From assembly GCA_900556555.1 (NCBI GenBank), contig USPF01000023.1, positions 1-33,042 on the forward strand: a stretch of 33,042 bases of DNA, read 5' to 3'. Below the pieces are notes generated by a model. The model did no database searches, had not been told where the DNA came from, and was given only the letters and a program-made list of their open reading frames with translations. A program made the translations under genes and the position numbers. Every line of letters starts with the position of its first letter. Within the stretch, counting starts at the first letter, position 1. This document shows, piece by piece, positions 1-6,677 of the stretch. This DNA is from an uncultured Blautia sp. (GTDB taxonomy: Bacteria > Bacillota > Clostridia > Lachnospirales > Lachnospiraceae).

Positions 1-2
1 TG

Positions 3-1160
3 AATATCTGTATCGTGTTCGCCCAGCTTGAACGGGAAACGATACAGAAGCGGGTAACGGACGCTTACTACTCCCGCAGTCAGCGGGGCTTTAAGATGGG
101 CGGGAAAGCCCCTTACGGCTTCCATACGGAGCCTATCAAGATGGACGGTATCAACACAAAGAAGCTGGTGGTAAACCCGGAGGAAGCGGCCAATATCCGG
201 CTGATGTTTGAGATGTACGCCCAGCCCACAACTTCCTACGGGGACATTACCCGGTACTTTGCCGAACAGGGGATTTTGTTCCATGGCAAAGAGCTGATAC
301 GCCCCACGCTGGCGCAGATGTTACGCAATCCTGTCTATGTGCAGGCAGACCTTGATGTGTACGAATTTTTCAAAAGTCAAGGTACAGTCATTGTCAATGA
401 CGTTGCCGATTTTACGGGCATGAACGGCTGCTATCTGTATCAAGGGCGAGATGTAAAGGCCAGCAAGAAAAACGACTTAAAAGACCAAATGCTGGTACTG
501 GCTCCCCATGAGGGTATCGTCCCCTCCGACACCTGGCTGACCTGCCGCAAGAAGCTGATGAACAACATGAAAATCCAGTCTGCCCGGAAAGCCACCCACA
601 CATGGCTGGCAGGAAAAATCAAGTGCGGGAATTGCGGGTATGCTCTTATGAGTATCTACAATCCCTCCGGCAAACAGTATCTCCGCTGCACGAAACGGCT
701 GGACAATAAAAGCTGTCCTGGCTGTGGGAAAATCATCACTTCGGAACTGGAAGCGGTTGTTTATCAGCAGATGGTAAAGAAGCTGGCAAGCTACAAGACG
801 CTGACAGGAAAAAAGAAAGCGGCAAAGGCAAACCCGAAAATCACCGCCCTGCAAGTGGAACTTGCCCATGTAGACAGCGAGATTGAAAAGCTGGTGGACA
901 GTCTGACGGGGGCAAACAATGTCCTGTTCTCCTATGTGAATGTGAAGATAGCGGAACTGGACGGGCGCAAGCAGGAACTTCTGGCAAGGATAGCGGAGTT
1001 GACTGTGGAGGCCATCAGCCCGGAACAGGTCAGCCAGATTTCCGGCTACCTCGATACCTGGGAGAATGTATCTTTTGATGACAAGCGGCGTGTGGTGGAT
1101 TTGATGATCACCACCATAGCCGCCACAAGCGACAGCTTGAACATCACATGGAAAATCTGA
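3..1160 (+). CDS. large serine recombinase, C-terminal part (5' end outside window)
   Basis: Site-specific DNA recombinase of the large serine family, which integrates and excises mobile elements. The reading frame is open from base 3, so the catalytic N-terminal resolvase domain with the nucleophilic serine lies upstream of the window. What is visible begins at the end of that domain (FAQLERETIQKR), followed by a Recombinase domain (GFKMGGKAPYGF, then the NPEEAANIRLMFEMY region), a zinc ribbon (KCGNCGYAL, then YLRC and CPGC at about residues 208-240), and a charged helical, probably coiled-coil tail typical of this family. Base composition is clearly more GC-rich than the genes that follow, and codon choice differs (many ggc, gcc, ctg), which suggests horizontal origin. 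Such genes usually sit at one end of their element, so the element boundary probably lies shortly after base 1160. Domain assignment is secure; the name of the element cannot be told. Confidence 0.93.
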   Translation, partial: NICIVFAQLERETIQKRVTDAYYSRSQRGFKMGGKAPYGFHTEPIKMDGINTKKLVVNPEEAANIRLMFEMYAQPTTSYGDITRYFAEQGILFHGKELIRPTLAQMLRNPVYVQADLDVYEFFKSQGTVIVNDVADFTGMNGCYLYQGRDVKASKKNDLKDQMLVLAPHEGIVPSDTWLTCRKKLMNNMKIQSARKATHTWLAGKIKCGNCGYALMSIYNPSGKQYLRCTKRLDNKSCPGCGKIITSELEAVVYQQMVKKLASYKTLTGKKKAAKANPKITALQVELAHVDSEIEKLVDSLTGANNVLFSYVNVKIAELDGRKQELLARIAELTVEAISPEQVSQISGYLDTWENVSFDDKRRVVDLMITTIAATSDSLNITWKI

Positions 1161-1200
1161 CTGGCGGCACCCCTCCCGTCAGATACCTACCCTGTGTAGT
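1156..1200. other. possible right end / attachment region of the integrative element
   Basis: The 40 bases after the recombinase stop are still GC-rich and contain a small inverted repeat (TCTGAC at 1156-1161 and GTCAGA at 1178-1183) with no T-run after it. Composition turns AT-rich from about 1205. Large serine recombinase genes commonly lie beside their att site, so the junction is inferred to fall here. The core sequence itself cannot be identified without the other end of the element. Confidence 0.35.
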
Positions 1201-1219
1201 CCCTTGTAAACTGTACTTT

Positions 1220-1268
1220 CGTTCAGACTAAGAAACTTAGATACTCTTATGTCTGAACGTCTTTTATT
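1220..1268 (+). terminator. rho-independent terminator after the recombinase
   Basis: A perfect 9-bp stem (CGTTCAGAC at 1220-1228 with GTCTGAACG at 1251-1259) encloses a 22-nt loop that holds a small TAAG/CTTA helix, and is followed by TCTTTTATT. It fits a terminator for the recombinase transcript and shields the downstream gene. Confidence 0.7.
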
Positions 1269-1340
1269 CTATAGCTTCTTTTCTGAAGCGGTATTTCAAA
1301 AATATAAAATTAAATAAGACAAACATGGAGGTAGACGTTT

Positions 1341-2411
1341 ATGGACACTTTACTGAAAACGTATTTTCCCATCATCCGCACAAGAGAAGAAGTGCTGGAT
1401 CTGATTGGGGAGAAAGAGAAGCTGACAGATCTGTTTGAGAGCTGGAGTGAAGAACAGCAGGAGGAGTTTCTGGATTTTTGTACCGGTGCAAAAGGCGTGA
1501 AGATGCTGTATGATTCCTTTTTTAAAGAAATCTTCAACCCGGAATATCATGCAGAAAGATTGGAAGAGCTGTTAAGCCTTTTGCTGGAGACAAAAATCCG
1601 TATCAAACAGATATTGCCAAATGATTCTGTCCGTCTGGCAGATGAATATACCCTGCTGATTACAGATATTGTAATAGAGACAGAGGATGGAAGGATTGCA
1701 AACCTGGAAATACAGAAGATTGGTTATGCCTTTCCTGGCCAGCGGACAGCATGCTATTCCGCAGACCTGCTGCTGAGGCAGTATAAGAGGGTGAAGGACA
1801 GGAAACGGAGCGAAAACAAAAAGTTTAATTACAGGGATTTAAAGAAGGTATATACCATCGTTTTATTTGAGAAAAGCACCAGGGAATTTCATGAGATTCC
1901 GGACAAATATCTCCATTATGGGGAGCACACCTACGATACGGGGCTAAAGCTGGAAACACTCCAGAAAAGCGTGCTGGTAGCTCTTGACATTTTCCAGAAA
2001 AATATAGAAAATAGGTCTATAGACAACAAGCTGGAGGCATGGTTGCTGCTGCTTAGCAGTGACGAGCCGGAACGGATCCTGGAGCTTTGGGAAAAGTATC
2101 CAGAGTTCCGTGAAATCTATGAAGAAGTGTACCAGATGTGCAGAAATGTGGAGGGTATTATGAGTTTATTTTCAAAAGAGCTAGAGGAAATGGACCGGAA
2201 CACAGTGAGTTATATGATTGAAGAACTGGAGGCAGAGGTAAAGGCAGCAGAGGAGAGAGCAGAACAGGAACGGAAAGAGAGAGAAGCAGCGGAAGAGAGA
2301 GCAGAACAGGAACGGAAAGAGAGAGAAGCAGCGGAAGAGAGGGCAAAGCAGCAAATTGCAGAGCTTCAGGAGAAAATCAGACATTTAGAATCTGCAAAGA
2401 AGGAAGAATAA
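1341..2411 (+). CDS. Rpn-family / PD-(D/E)XK nuclease family protein
   Basis: Protein of 356 aa that looks like the PD-(D/E)XK nuclease family transposase group (PDDEXK_2, related to the Rpn recombination-promoting nucleases). A nuclease core is suggested by D109 in LLITDIVIE and the E123-x-Q125 motif in LEIQKIG, with the typical YSADLLLRQY and KVYTIVLFEK segments after it. The C-terminal 65 residues are a highly charged coiled coil made of near-identical 14-residue units. The start is set by GGAGG nine bases upstream of ATG 1341. These proteins are DNA endonucleases of uncertain cellular role, often near mobile elements. Here it sits just outside the recombinase end. Family assignment is fairly confident; activity is inferred. 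Confidence 0.82.
   Translation: MDTLLKTYFPIIRTREEVLDLIGEKEKLTDLFESWSEEQQEEFLDFCTGAKGVKMLYDSFFKEIFNPEYHAERLEELLSLLLETKIRIKQILPNDSVRLADEYTLLITDIVIETEDGRIANLEIQKIGYAFPGQRTACYSADLLLRQYKRVKDRKRSENKKFNYRDLKKVYTIVLFEKSTREFHEIPDKYLHYGEHTYDTGLKLETLQKSVLVALDIFQKNIENRSIDNKLEAWLLLLSSDEPERILELWEKYPEFREIYEEVYQMCRNVEGIMSLFSKELEEMDRNTVSYMIEELEAEVKAAEERAEQERKEREAAEERAEQERKEREAAEERAKQQIAELQEKIRHLESAKKEE
2244..2348 (+). repeat. in-frame 42-bp tandem repeat (2.5 copies)
   Basis: Two almost identical 42-bp units (2244-2285 and 2286-2327) and a partial third unit from 2328 encode repeated AAEERAEQERKERE in the coiled-coil tail of the Rpn-like protein. The unit length is a multiple of three, so copy-number change would lengthen or shorten the coil without a frameshift. 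Confidence 0.9.
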
Positions 2412-2415
2412 GATA

Positions 2416-2444
2416 TTGACGATATTGCATCTGCCTGTTATAAT
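2416..2444 (+). promoter_or_regulatory. near-consensus sigma-A promoter
   Basis: TTGACG (2416-2421), a 17-nt spacer and a perfect TATAAT (2439-2444) begin five bases after the Rpn-like stop codon. Predicted transcription start is about 2451. It is one of the strongest-looking promoters in the window, yet the next large gene starts only at 2645. Confidence 0.75.
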
Positions 2445-2450
2445 AGCCAT

Positions 2451-2602
2451 CAACAGAATTTCAGAAGGGAGAACTCAATAAAAAATGGATGACAGTAGCG
2501 GTGATGCTGCCCCTAAATTAAATAATATGAGATTGACATAAATGCAGCAAGGCATAGTTTGTGTATGTGTGATACACAGACTATGTCTTGTTGTGTTTTT
2601 TA
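2451..2602 (+). ncRNA. candidate short transcript (small RNA or attenuated leader)
   Basis: The promoter at 2416-2444 and the terminator at 2553-2602 bracket about 150 nt. Within it an AAGGGAG (2465-2471) precedes a tiny ORF, ATG 2485 to TAA 2541 (18 aa, MDDSSGDAAPKLNNMRLT), with a rather long 13-nt spacing. The segment may be a stand-alone small RNA or an attenuated leader for the CNNM/CBS gene that starts 43 nt after the terminator. No known riboswitch was recognised. The promoter and hairpin are seen; the transcript is inferred. Confidence 0.4.
2553..2602 (+). terminator. intrinsic terminator or attenuator before the CNNM/CBS gene
   Basis: A 14-bp stem with one G-U pair (2553-2566 with 2572-2585) closes a 5-nt loop and is followed by TCTTGTTGTG and a TTTTTT run. 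No convincing promoter was found between it and the gene at 2645, so the downstream gene may depend on read-through. Confidence 0.75.
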
Positions 2603-2644
2603 TAGGGCAAATGAAAAAAATAAGAAGATAAGAGGTAGATATCT

Positions 2645-3958
2645 ATGGACAGTTCAATGATTGTTTTATTATTCTTTCAGGTAATATTAATTGCACTCAA
2701 TGCAGTCTTTGCAAGTGCAGAAATAGCAGTGTTATCACTAAATGAAACAAAGCTGGGTCGGATGGCAGAGCAGGGAAATAGCCGTGCAAAACGGTTAGTG
2801 CGTCTTACTAAGGAACCCGCCAGATTTCTTGCAACGATTCAGGTGGCAATTACACTTTCTGGATTTCTCGGAAGTGCTTTTGCAGCGGATAATTTTTCAG
2901 AGCCGCTGGTAGACTGGATGATCAATATGGGTATATCTATTCCACGGGTAACTCTGGATGCAGGAGCCGTTATTTTCATCACACTGGTGCTTTCCTATTT
3001 TACATTGATTTTTGGAGAATTAGTTCCAAAGAGAATCGCTATGAAAAAGCCGGAGCAGATTGCAATGGGGATTTCAGGTCTGGTAAGTGGAATTTCTATT
3101 GTGTTCAAACCAATTGTTTCGTTTCTTTCTGTATCTACGAACCTGGTTTTAAGATTATGCGGCATTGACCCAAAGGAGGAAGAGGAACAGGTCAGTGAAG
3201 AAGAAATCCGCATGATGGTGGATGTGGGAAGTGAAAAAGGTACAATTGAGCATCAGGAGAAAGAATTTATCCAAAATGTATTTGAATTCAATGATATTAT
3301 GGCTGAGAGTATTGCGACCCACCGCACAGATGTAGTCATGCTCTGGATGGAAGATGATATGGAGGTATGGGCAGAAACCATACATAACAGCCGCCATACG
3401 TTTTATCCGGTATGTGACGGTTCACCGGACAATGTCATTGGTGTATTAAATGCAAAAGATTATTTCCGTATCGATGATAAAAGCAGAAATAAGGTGATGA
3501 ACCAGGCAGTTTATCCGGCTTATTTTGTGCTGGAAACCACAAAGGCAGATGTCTTGTTCCGTAACATGAAAGCAAATAAAAGTGCCATTGCAATCATTAT
3601 CGATGAGCATGGAGGTATGACAGGAATTGTGACCATGAATGATCTGGTGGAAGAACTGGTGGGAGATTTAAATGATGATACAGAGGATGCAAAAAGTAGA
3701 GAACCTTATGTTGAAAAAGTAGAGGAACATACCTGGATGGTGCATGGAAATCCAGAGCTGGAAGTAATAGAAGATGCTCTGGGAATAGAAATAGCATCCG
3801 AAGGTTTTGATACATTAAGTGGCCTGGTATTCCAGAAATTGGGAGTAATTCCGGAAGACGGGACACAAAATATAGAACTGGAAATACAGGAAATGCAGAT
3901 TCATATTACCTGTATCAGAGAGCACCAGATAGAGGAAACAGTCATAAAAATCTTATAA
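2645..3958 (+). CDS. hemolysin-family (CNNM/CorC-like) membrane protein with CBS domains
   Basis: Protein of 437 aa with the architecture of the TlyC/HlyC (UPF0053) family. It has an N-terminal CNNM/DUF21 transmembrane domain (about residues 1-190, several hydrophobic segments, with SAEIAVLSLNETKL and FGELVPKRIA motifs), a pair of CBS domains (about 210-340, including FYPVCDGSPDNVIGVLNAKDY and IIDEHGGMTGIVTMNDLVEEL), and a C-terminal CorC_HlyC domain (about 355-437, ending in the ITCIRE strand). Relatives such as MpfA of Bacillus subtilis are linked to magnesium efflux; the hemolysin label is historical. A purine-rich AAGAGG lies upstream of ATG 2645. It appears monocistronic, flanked by a terminator/attenuator and the hsp20 promoter. 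The transported ion cannot be read from the sequence. Confidence 0.93.
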   Translation: MDSSMIVLLFFQVILIALNAVFASAEIAVLSLNETKLGRMAEQGNSRAKRLVRLTKEPARFLATIQVAITLSGFLGSAFAADNFSEPLVDWMINMGISIPRVTLDAGAVIFITLVLSYFTLIFGELVPKRIAMKKPEQIAMGISGLVSGISIVFKPIVSFLSVSTNLVLRLCGIDPKEEEEQVSEEEIRMMVDVGSEKGTIEHQEKEFIQNVFEFNDIMAESIATHRTDVVMLWMEDDMEVWAETIHNSRHTFYPVCDGSPDNVIGVLNAKDYFRIDDKSRNKVMNQAVYPAYFVLETTKADVLFRNMKANKSAIAIIIDEHGGMTGIVTMNDLVEELVGDLNDDTEDAKSREPYVEKVEEHTWMVHGNPELEVIEDALGIEIASEGFDTLSGLVFQKLGVIPEDGTQNIELEIQEMQIHITCIREHQIEETVIKIL

Positions 3959-4001
3959 AATTTAGGGAACGGGAGAAGTTCACAAAACTTTCACAAATAA
4001 A

Positions 4002-4044
4002 TTAGCACTCAGGTGTTGACAGTGATAATAATAGGTGCTATATT
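4002..4044 (+). promoter_or_regulatory. CIRCE operator overlapping a sigma-A promoter (hsp20)
   Basis: TTAGCACTC (4002-4010), nine bases, then CAGTGATAA (4020-4028) matches the HrcA-binding CIRCE consensus in the left arm completely and in seven of nine bases on the right. The -35 TTGACA (4016-4021) straddles the spacer and right arm; TATATT (4039-4044) follows after exactly 17 nt. HrcA binding would therefore block polymerase directly. The same arrangement precedes clpB at 16940. Confidence 0.9.
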
Positions 4045-4100
4045 ACAAGTAGAACAAAGGAAGAGGAACAGAAATCCAAATCCTAAAGTTCAGAACACAA

Positions 4101-4159
4101 CACTTCGGATATCTCCGATAGTGCTAAAATATAGTTTTCATATTTGTGAAAGGAGATAT
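4101..4159 (+). promoter_or_regulatory. hsp20 leader with a possible Shine-Dalgarno-sequestering switch
   Basis: The Shine-Dalgarno stretch GGAGATAT (4152-4159) is perfectly complementary to ATATCTCC (4109-4116). The intervening RNA can form its own AAATAT/ATATTT hairpin inside that helix. Alternatively 4101-4109 pairs with 4114-4123 (CACTTCGGA with TCCGATAGTG, one bulge), which would consume part of the anti-Shine-Dalgarno and free the site. This would suit an RNA thermometer on a heat-shock gene. The complementarity is seen; the function is inferred, and an eight-base match could be chance. Confidence 0.4.
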
Positions 4160-4164
4160 GACTT

Positions 4165-4623
4165 ATGTTAAGACCTAGTATTTTTGGAGAAACTTTATTT
4201 GATGACTTTATGGATGGCTTCAGATTCCCGGAATTTCCATCATTCCCAGATGTAGACAAAGCATTGTATGGAAAACATGCCAAGAACATGATGAAAACAG
4301 ATGTAAAAGAAACAGAAGGCGGTTACGAAGTGGACATTGATTTGCCTGGATTTAAGAAAGATGAGATTCAGTTACAGCTGGAAAAAGGATGCCTTACCGT
4401 GAGTGCGGCCAAAGGACTGGATAAAGATGAACAAGACGAAAAAGGCAAATATATCAGACGGGAACGTTATGCAGGCAGCATGAGCCGGAGCTTTTATGTA
4501 GGTGAACATGTGACAGAGAAGGATATCCATCCGAAATATGAAAATGGTATCCTGAGATTTACAGTTCCAAAAGAAGCGAAACCCGTTGAGGAAAAGAAAC
4601 ATTTTATCTCCATTGAAGGATAA
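4165..4623 (+). CDS. Hsp20/alpha-crystallin family small heat-shock protein
   Basis: ATP-independent holdase chaperone of 152 aa that binds unfolding proteins in the cytosol. The alpha-crystallin domain spans about residues 42-140 (TEGGYEVDIDLPGFKKDEIQLQLEKGCLTVSA, then the beta-strand loop RRERYAGSMSRSFYV, and the end motif ENGILRFTVPK with the conserved G-I/V-L). The N-terminal arm starts MLRPSIFGETLFDDFMDGF, as in clostridial Hsp18. AGGAG at 4151-4155 fixes the start at ATG 4165. It follows a CIRCE-type promoter and is followed by a strong stem-loop and a DnaJ-like gene, so the two may form one heat-shock unit with graded expression. Confidence 0.96.
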   Translation: MLRPSIFGETLFDDFMDGFRFPEFPSFPDVDKALYGKHAKNMMKTDVKETEGGYEVDIDLPGFKKDEIQLQLEKGCLTVSAAKGLDKDEQDEKGKYIRRERYAGSMSRSFYVGEHVTEKDIHPKYENGILRFTVPKEAKPVEEKKHFISIEG

Positions 4624-4641
4624 TCCTTCAGGGAAAGTACA

Positions 4642-4672
4642 CACCCAGCAGGACATCCTGCTGGGTGATTTT
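4642..4672 (+). terminator. strong stem-loop between hsp20 and dnaJ-like gene
   Basis: A perfect 12-bp GC-rich stem (4642-4653 with 4656-4667) is followed by only ATTTTG. It may be a partial terminator that lowers downstream expression or an mRNA-stabilising 3' structure for hsp20. No separate promoter for the next gene was seen. Confidence 0.6.
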
Positions 4673-4707
4673 GCATGTGCAGGTATAAAATGGAGGTGAC
4701 GAAAATC

Positions 4708-5673
4708 ATGAATGCAAAGAGAGATTACTATGAAGTTCTCGGAGTGGAGCGGACAGCAGACGAAAATGCTATCAAAAAAGCATACAGGAAACTGGCAAAG
4801 AAGTACCATCCGGATACGAATAAAGGGAATCCACAGGCAGAAGAAAAATTTAAAGAGGCAACAGAGGCCTACGCTGTATTAAGTGACCCGCAGAAACGGA
4901 AACAATATGACCAGTTTGGATTCGGAACAGATAATCCTGATGGCAGCTATCAGGAATTTCATTTTGAAGATGGCGATATCGATGAAATATTAAAAAATAT
5001 GTTTGGTGGAGGGTTTGGAGGATTTCACACCAGTGGTTTCGGAAATGGATTTGACCAGGATTTTGGAGGAGGTTTTCATTCCAATAGCTTCCACAGAGAC
5101 TTCAGATCCAGACAGACAGTACAGAACGGAGCAGATCTTCATGGGGAAATCACCATAGAGTTTATGGAGGCTGCCAGGGGCTGTGAAAAAACCATTCAGC
5201 TTACGGAAGCAGACGGAAGGAAAAAATCCTTAAAAGTCTTGATTCCGGCAGGCATTAACACAGGGAAAAGCATCCGCCTAAGAGGAAAGGGAATGCCTGG
5301 AAGTGGCGGTGGAAGAGATGGGGATTTGCTTTTGAAAGTCAATGTAAATAACGATTCTGTATTTGACAGGAAGGATACGGATGTCTATACCACAGTGAGA
5401 ATTCCGTTTACTACGGCTGTGTTTGGCGGCGAGACAGTGGTTCCTACCTTGTCAGGAAGAGTTATGTGCAAAATTAGCCCCAATACCCAGTCAGGAACGA
5501 AAATCCGTCTCAGGGGAAAAGGCATAGTCTCCATGAAAAATCCTCAGGTACATGGAGATGAGTATGTGATGATACAGATTGATGTGCCACAGAATCTAAG
5601 TCCGGAGGCGAGAAAAAAATTGAAAGAATTTGAAGCACTTTTGAGGCATCAGCGGGGTGGAAGCGCTGCATAA
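4708..5673 (+). CDS. DnaJ C-terminal domain protein without zinc finger (CbpA-like type II DnaJ)
   Basis: J-domain co-chaperone of 321 aa that should stimulate the DnaK ATPase and deliver substrates. J domain at about residues 5-70 with the HPD motif at 34-36; a Gly/Phe-rich linker at about 85-140 ([17 protein letters not shown]); then the two beta-barrel DnaJ C-terminal substrate domains (about 150-315). The four CxxCxGxG zinc repeats of DnaJ proper are absent, which makes it class II (CbpA type). An upstream in-frame ATG exists at 4675, but GGAGGTGAC at 4692-4700 lies eight bases before ATG 4708, so the latter is preferred. It follows the hsp20 gene and overlaps the convergent AraC gene by 25 bp at its 3' end. 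Confidence 0.92.
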   Translation: MNAKRDYYEVLGVERTADENAIKKAYRKLAKKYHPDTNKGNPQAEEKFKEATEAYAVLSDPQKRKQYDQFGFGTDNPDGSYQEFHFEDGDIDEILKNMFGGGFGGFHTSGFGNGFDQDFGGGFHSNSFHRDFRSRQTVQNGADLHGEITIEFMEAARGCEKTIQLTEADGRKKSLKVLIPAGINTGKSIRLRGKGMPGSGGGRDGDLLLKVNVNNDSVFDRKDTDVYTTVRIPFTTAVFGGETVVPTLSGRVMCKISPNTQSGTKIRLRGKGIVSMKNPQVHGDEYVMIQIDVPQNLSPEARKKLKEFEALLRHQRGGSAA

Positions 5674-6563
5674 GAAATTTTCCGGTATTCAATAGGGCTC
5701 ATCTGATACCGCTGCCTGAATTTTCTGCAAAAATATCCTGCACTGCTAAATCCGGTTTTTTCAGCGATTTTGGACACAGAGTCTTCGGTGGCCCGCAGCA
5801 GTTTGGCAGCACAATTTAGCCGGTACTGTATCAGGTAAGCCACAGGAGATAGCTGTATGCCGGTTTGAAAAATCTGAAGAGCAGAGCTTTTGCTGATCAG
5901 GGCACAGGATGCAATTTCATCCAGAGAGATAGGTCTAGAATAATGTTCGTGAATATATTCCATCATAATGCGAAGCCGCACCTGGTTGTTTTTAACGGGG
6001 TGAACAGGGGCTTTTTGTGGGGGAACAGAAAGGGAATCAAATAAAATCTCCCAAATTTCCCATAAGGTCTGAACGGTATGCAACTCCCTTTTTTCCTCAG
6101 AATCCTGTATGGAAAAGAGCTTGTTTAAAAGATCGAGAATCTTGCCCTGCCAGGGAATATCCGATGAGAATGTCTGAAAACAGAGGGAAGAGGAAAGGAT
6201 GGGGGCAATGTATTTTTCATATAATAAAGAGGACTCTCCGGCCAATAAAGAAGGAGAAAAAACAATGTTGGGCATTAGAGTGCTTTCTGTGGATTCATAC
6301 CGATGGAGAATCCCACTGTTGACGAACAAAGCAGACCCTTGGGGAAGGAGAAACTTTTCTTCTCCCACATAGCAGGTGGCGGAGCCGCTTTTGATATAGA
6401 TAACTTCCAGTTCATGATGCCAGTGCCAGTCAACACAATGAAAGTCAAAATCCCAGATGTCTTCCAGATAATAACAAAAAGGAAAACTTTCAGAACCGTG
6501 GGAAGCAGTTTCGCGAAAAGTATCGTCGGTAATAATGTGTGGATAATTTTGCTGTGGTTTCAT
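5649..6563 (-). CDS. AraC family transcriptional regulator with N-terminal cupin
   Basis: Regulator of 304 aa. The N-terminal half is a cupin-like ligand-binding domain ([45 protein letters not shown], about residues 43-90). The C-terminal half holds two helix-turn-helix motifs of the AraC/XylS type ([22 protein letters not shown] and the [33 protein letters not shown] signature). It is transcribed away from the MFS gene at 6678, with back-to-back promoters, so it most likely controls that transporter. The ligand is unknown. The 3' end overlaps the dnaJ-like gene by 25 bp. Confidence 0.94.
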   Translation of the reverse strand: MKPQQNYPHIITDDTFRETASHGSESFPFCYYLEDIWDFDFHCVDWHWHHELEVIYIKSGSATCYVGEEKFLLPQGSALFVNSGILHRYESTESTLMPNIVFSPSLLAGESSLLYEKYIAPILSSSLCFQTFSSDIPWQGKILDLLNKLFSIQDSEEKRELHTVQTLWEIWEILFDSLSVPPQKAPVHPVKNNQVRLRIMMEYIHEHYSRPISLDEIASCALISKSSALQIFQTGIQLSPVAYLIQYRLNCAAKLLRATEDSVSKIAEKTGFSSAGYFCRKFRQRYQMSPIEYRKISYAALPPR

Positions 6564-6596
6564 GGTTTGATATTCTCCATTTCGGTGTTTTGGGAT

Positions 6597-6626
6597 ATTA
6601 TACTATATTTATACGATATTATGCAA
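6597..6626 (-). promoter_or_regulatory. promoter of the AraC-cupin regulator
   Basis: On the minus strand TTGCAT (plus 6621-6626), 18 nt and TATAAT (plus 6597-6602). Its -35 element shares base 6626 with the -35 of the divergent MFS promoter. Confidence 0.6.
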
Positions 6627-6654
6627 TGACATAGGATAAATAATAGGATATAAT
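6626..6654 (+). promoter_or_regulatory. promoter of the MFS transporter gene
   Basis: ATGACA (6626-6631), 17 nt and a perfect TATAAT (6649-6654). The predicted start near 6661 leaves a very short 5' leader of about 17 nt that begins at the Shine-Dalgarno sequence. Confidence 0.6.
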
Positions 6655-6677
6655 CCCATATTAGGAGGATGATAGAA

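Noticed and set aside
412..869. Overlapping minus-strand ORFs within the recombinase
   Set aside because: They lie wholly inside a well-supported zinc-ribbon recombinase frame and resemble no family.
2158..2384. Leucine/proline/serine-rich minus-strand ORFs
   Set aside because: They are antisense images of the 42-bp coiled-coil repeat in the Rpn-like gene and have no Shine-Dalgarno or promoter.
2485..2541. 18-codon ORF as a real protein gene
   Set aside because: Shine-Dalgarno spacing of 13 is long and there is no recognisable similarity; kept only as part of the leader/small RNA candidate.
4675..4707. Earlier ATG for the DnaJ-like protein
   Set aside because: It lies upstream of the ribosome binding site GGAGGTGAC at 4692 and would add 11 residues unlike any J-domain start.
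4372..4809. 145-aa minus-strand ORF across hsp20 and the dnaJ-like start
   Set aside because: It spans two strong genes and the perfect stem-loop between them; the composition is a shadow of the coding strand.
6017..6629. Plus-strand ORFs opposite the AraC-cupin gene
   Set aside because: They are antisense to a protein with clear cupin and double HTH motifs, with no own signals.
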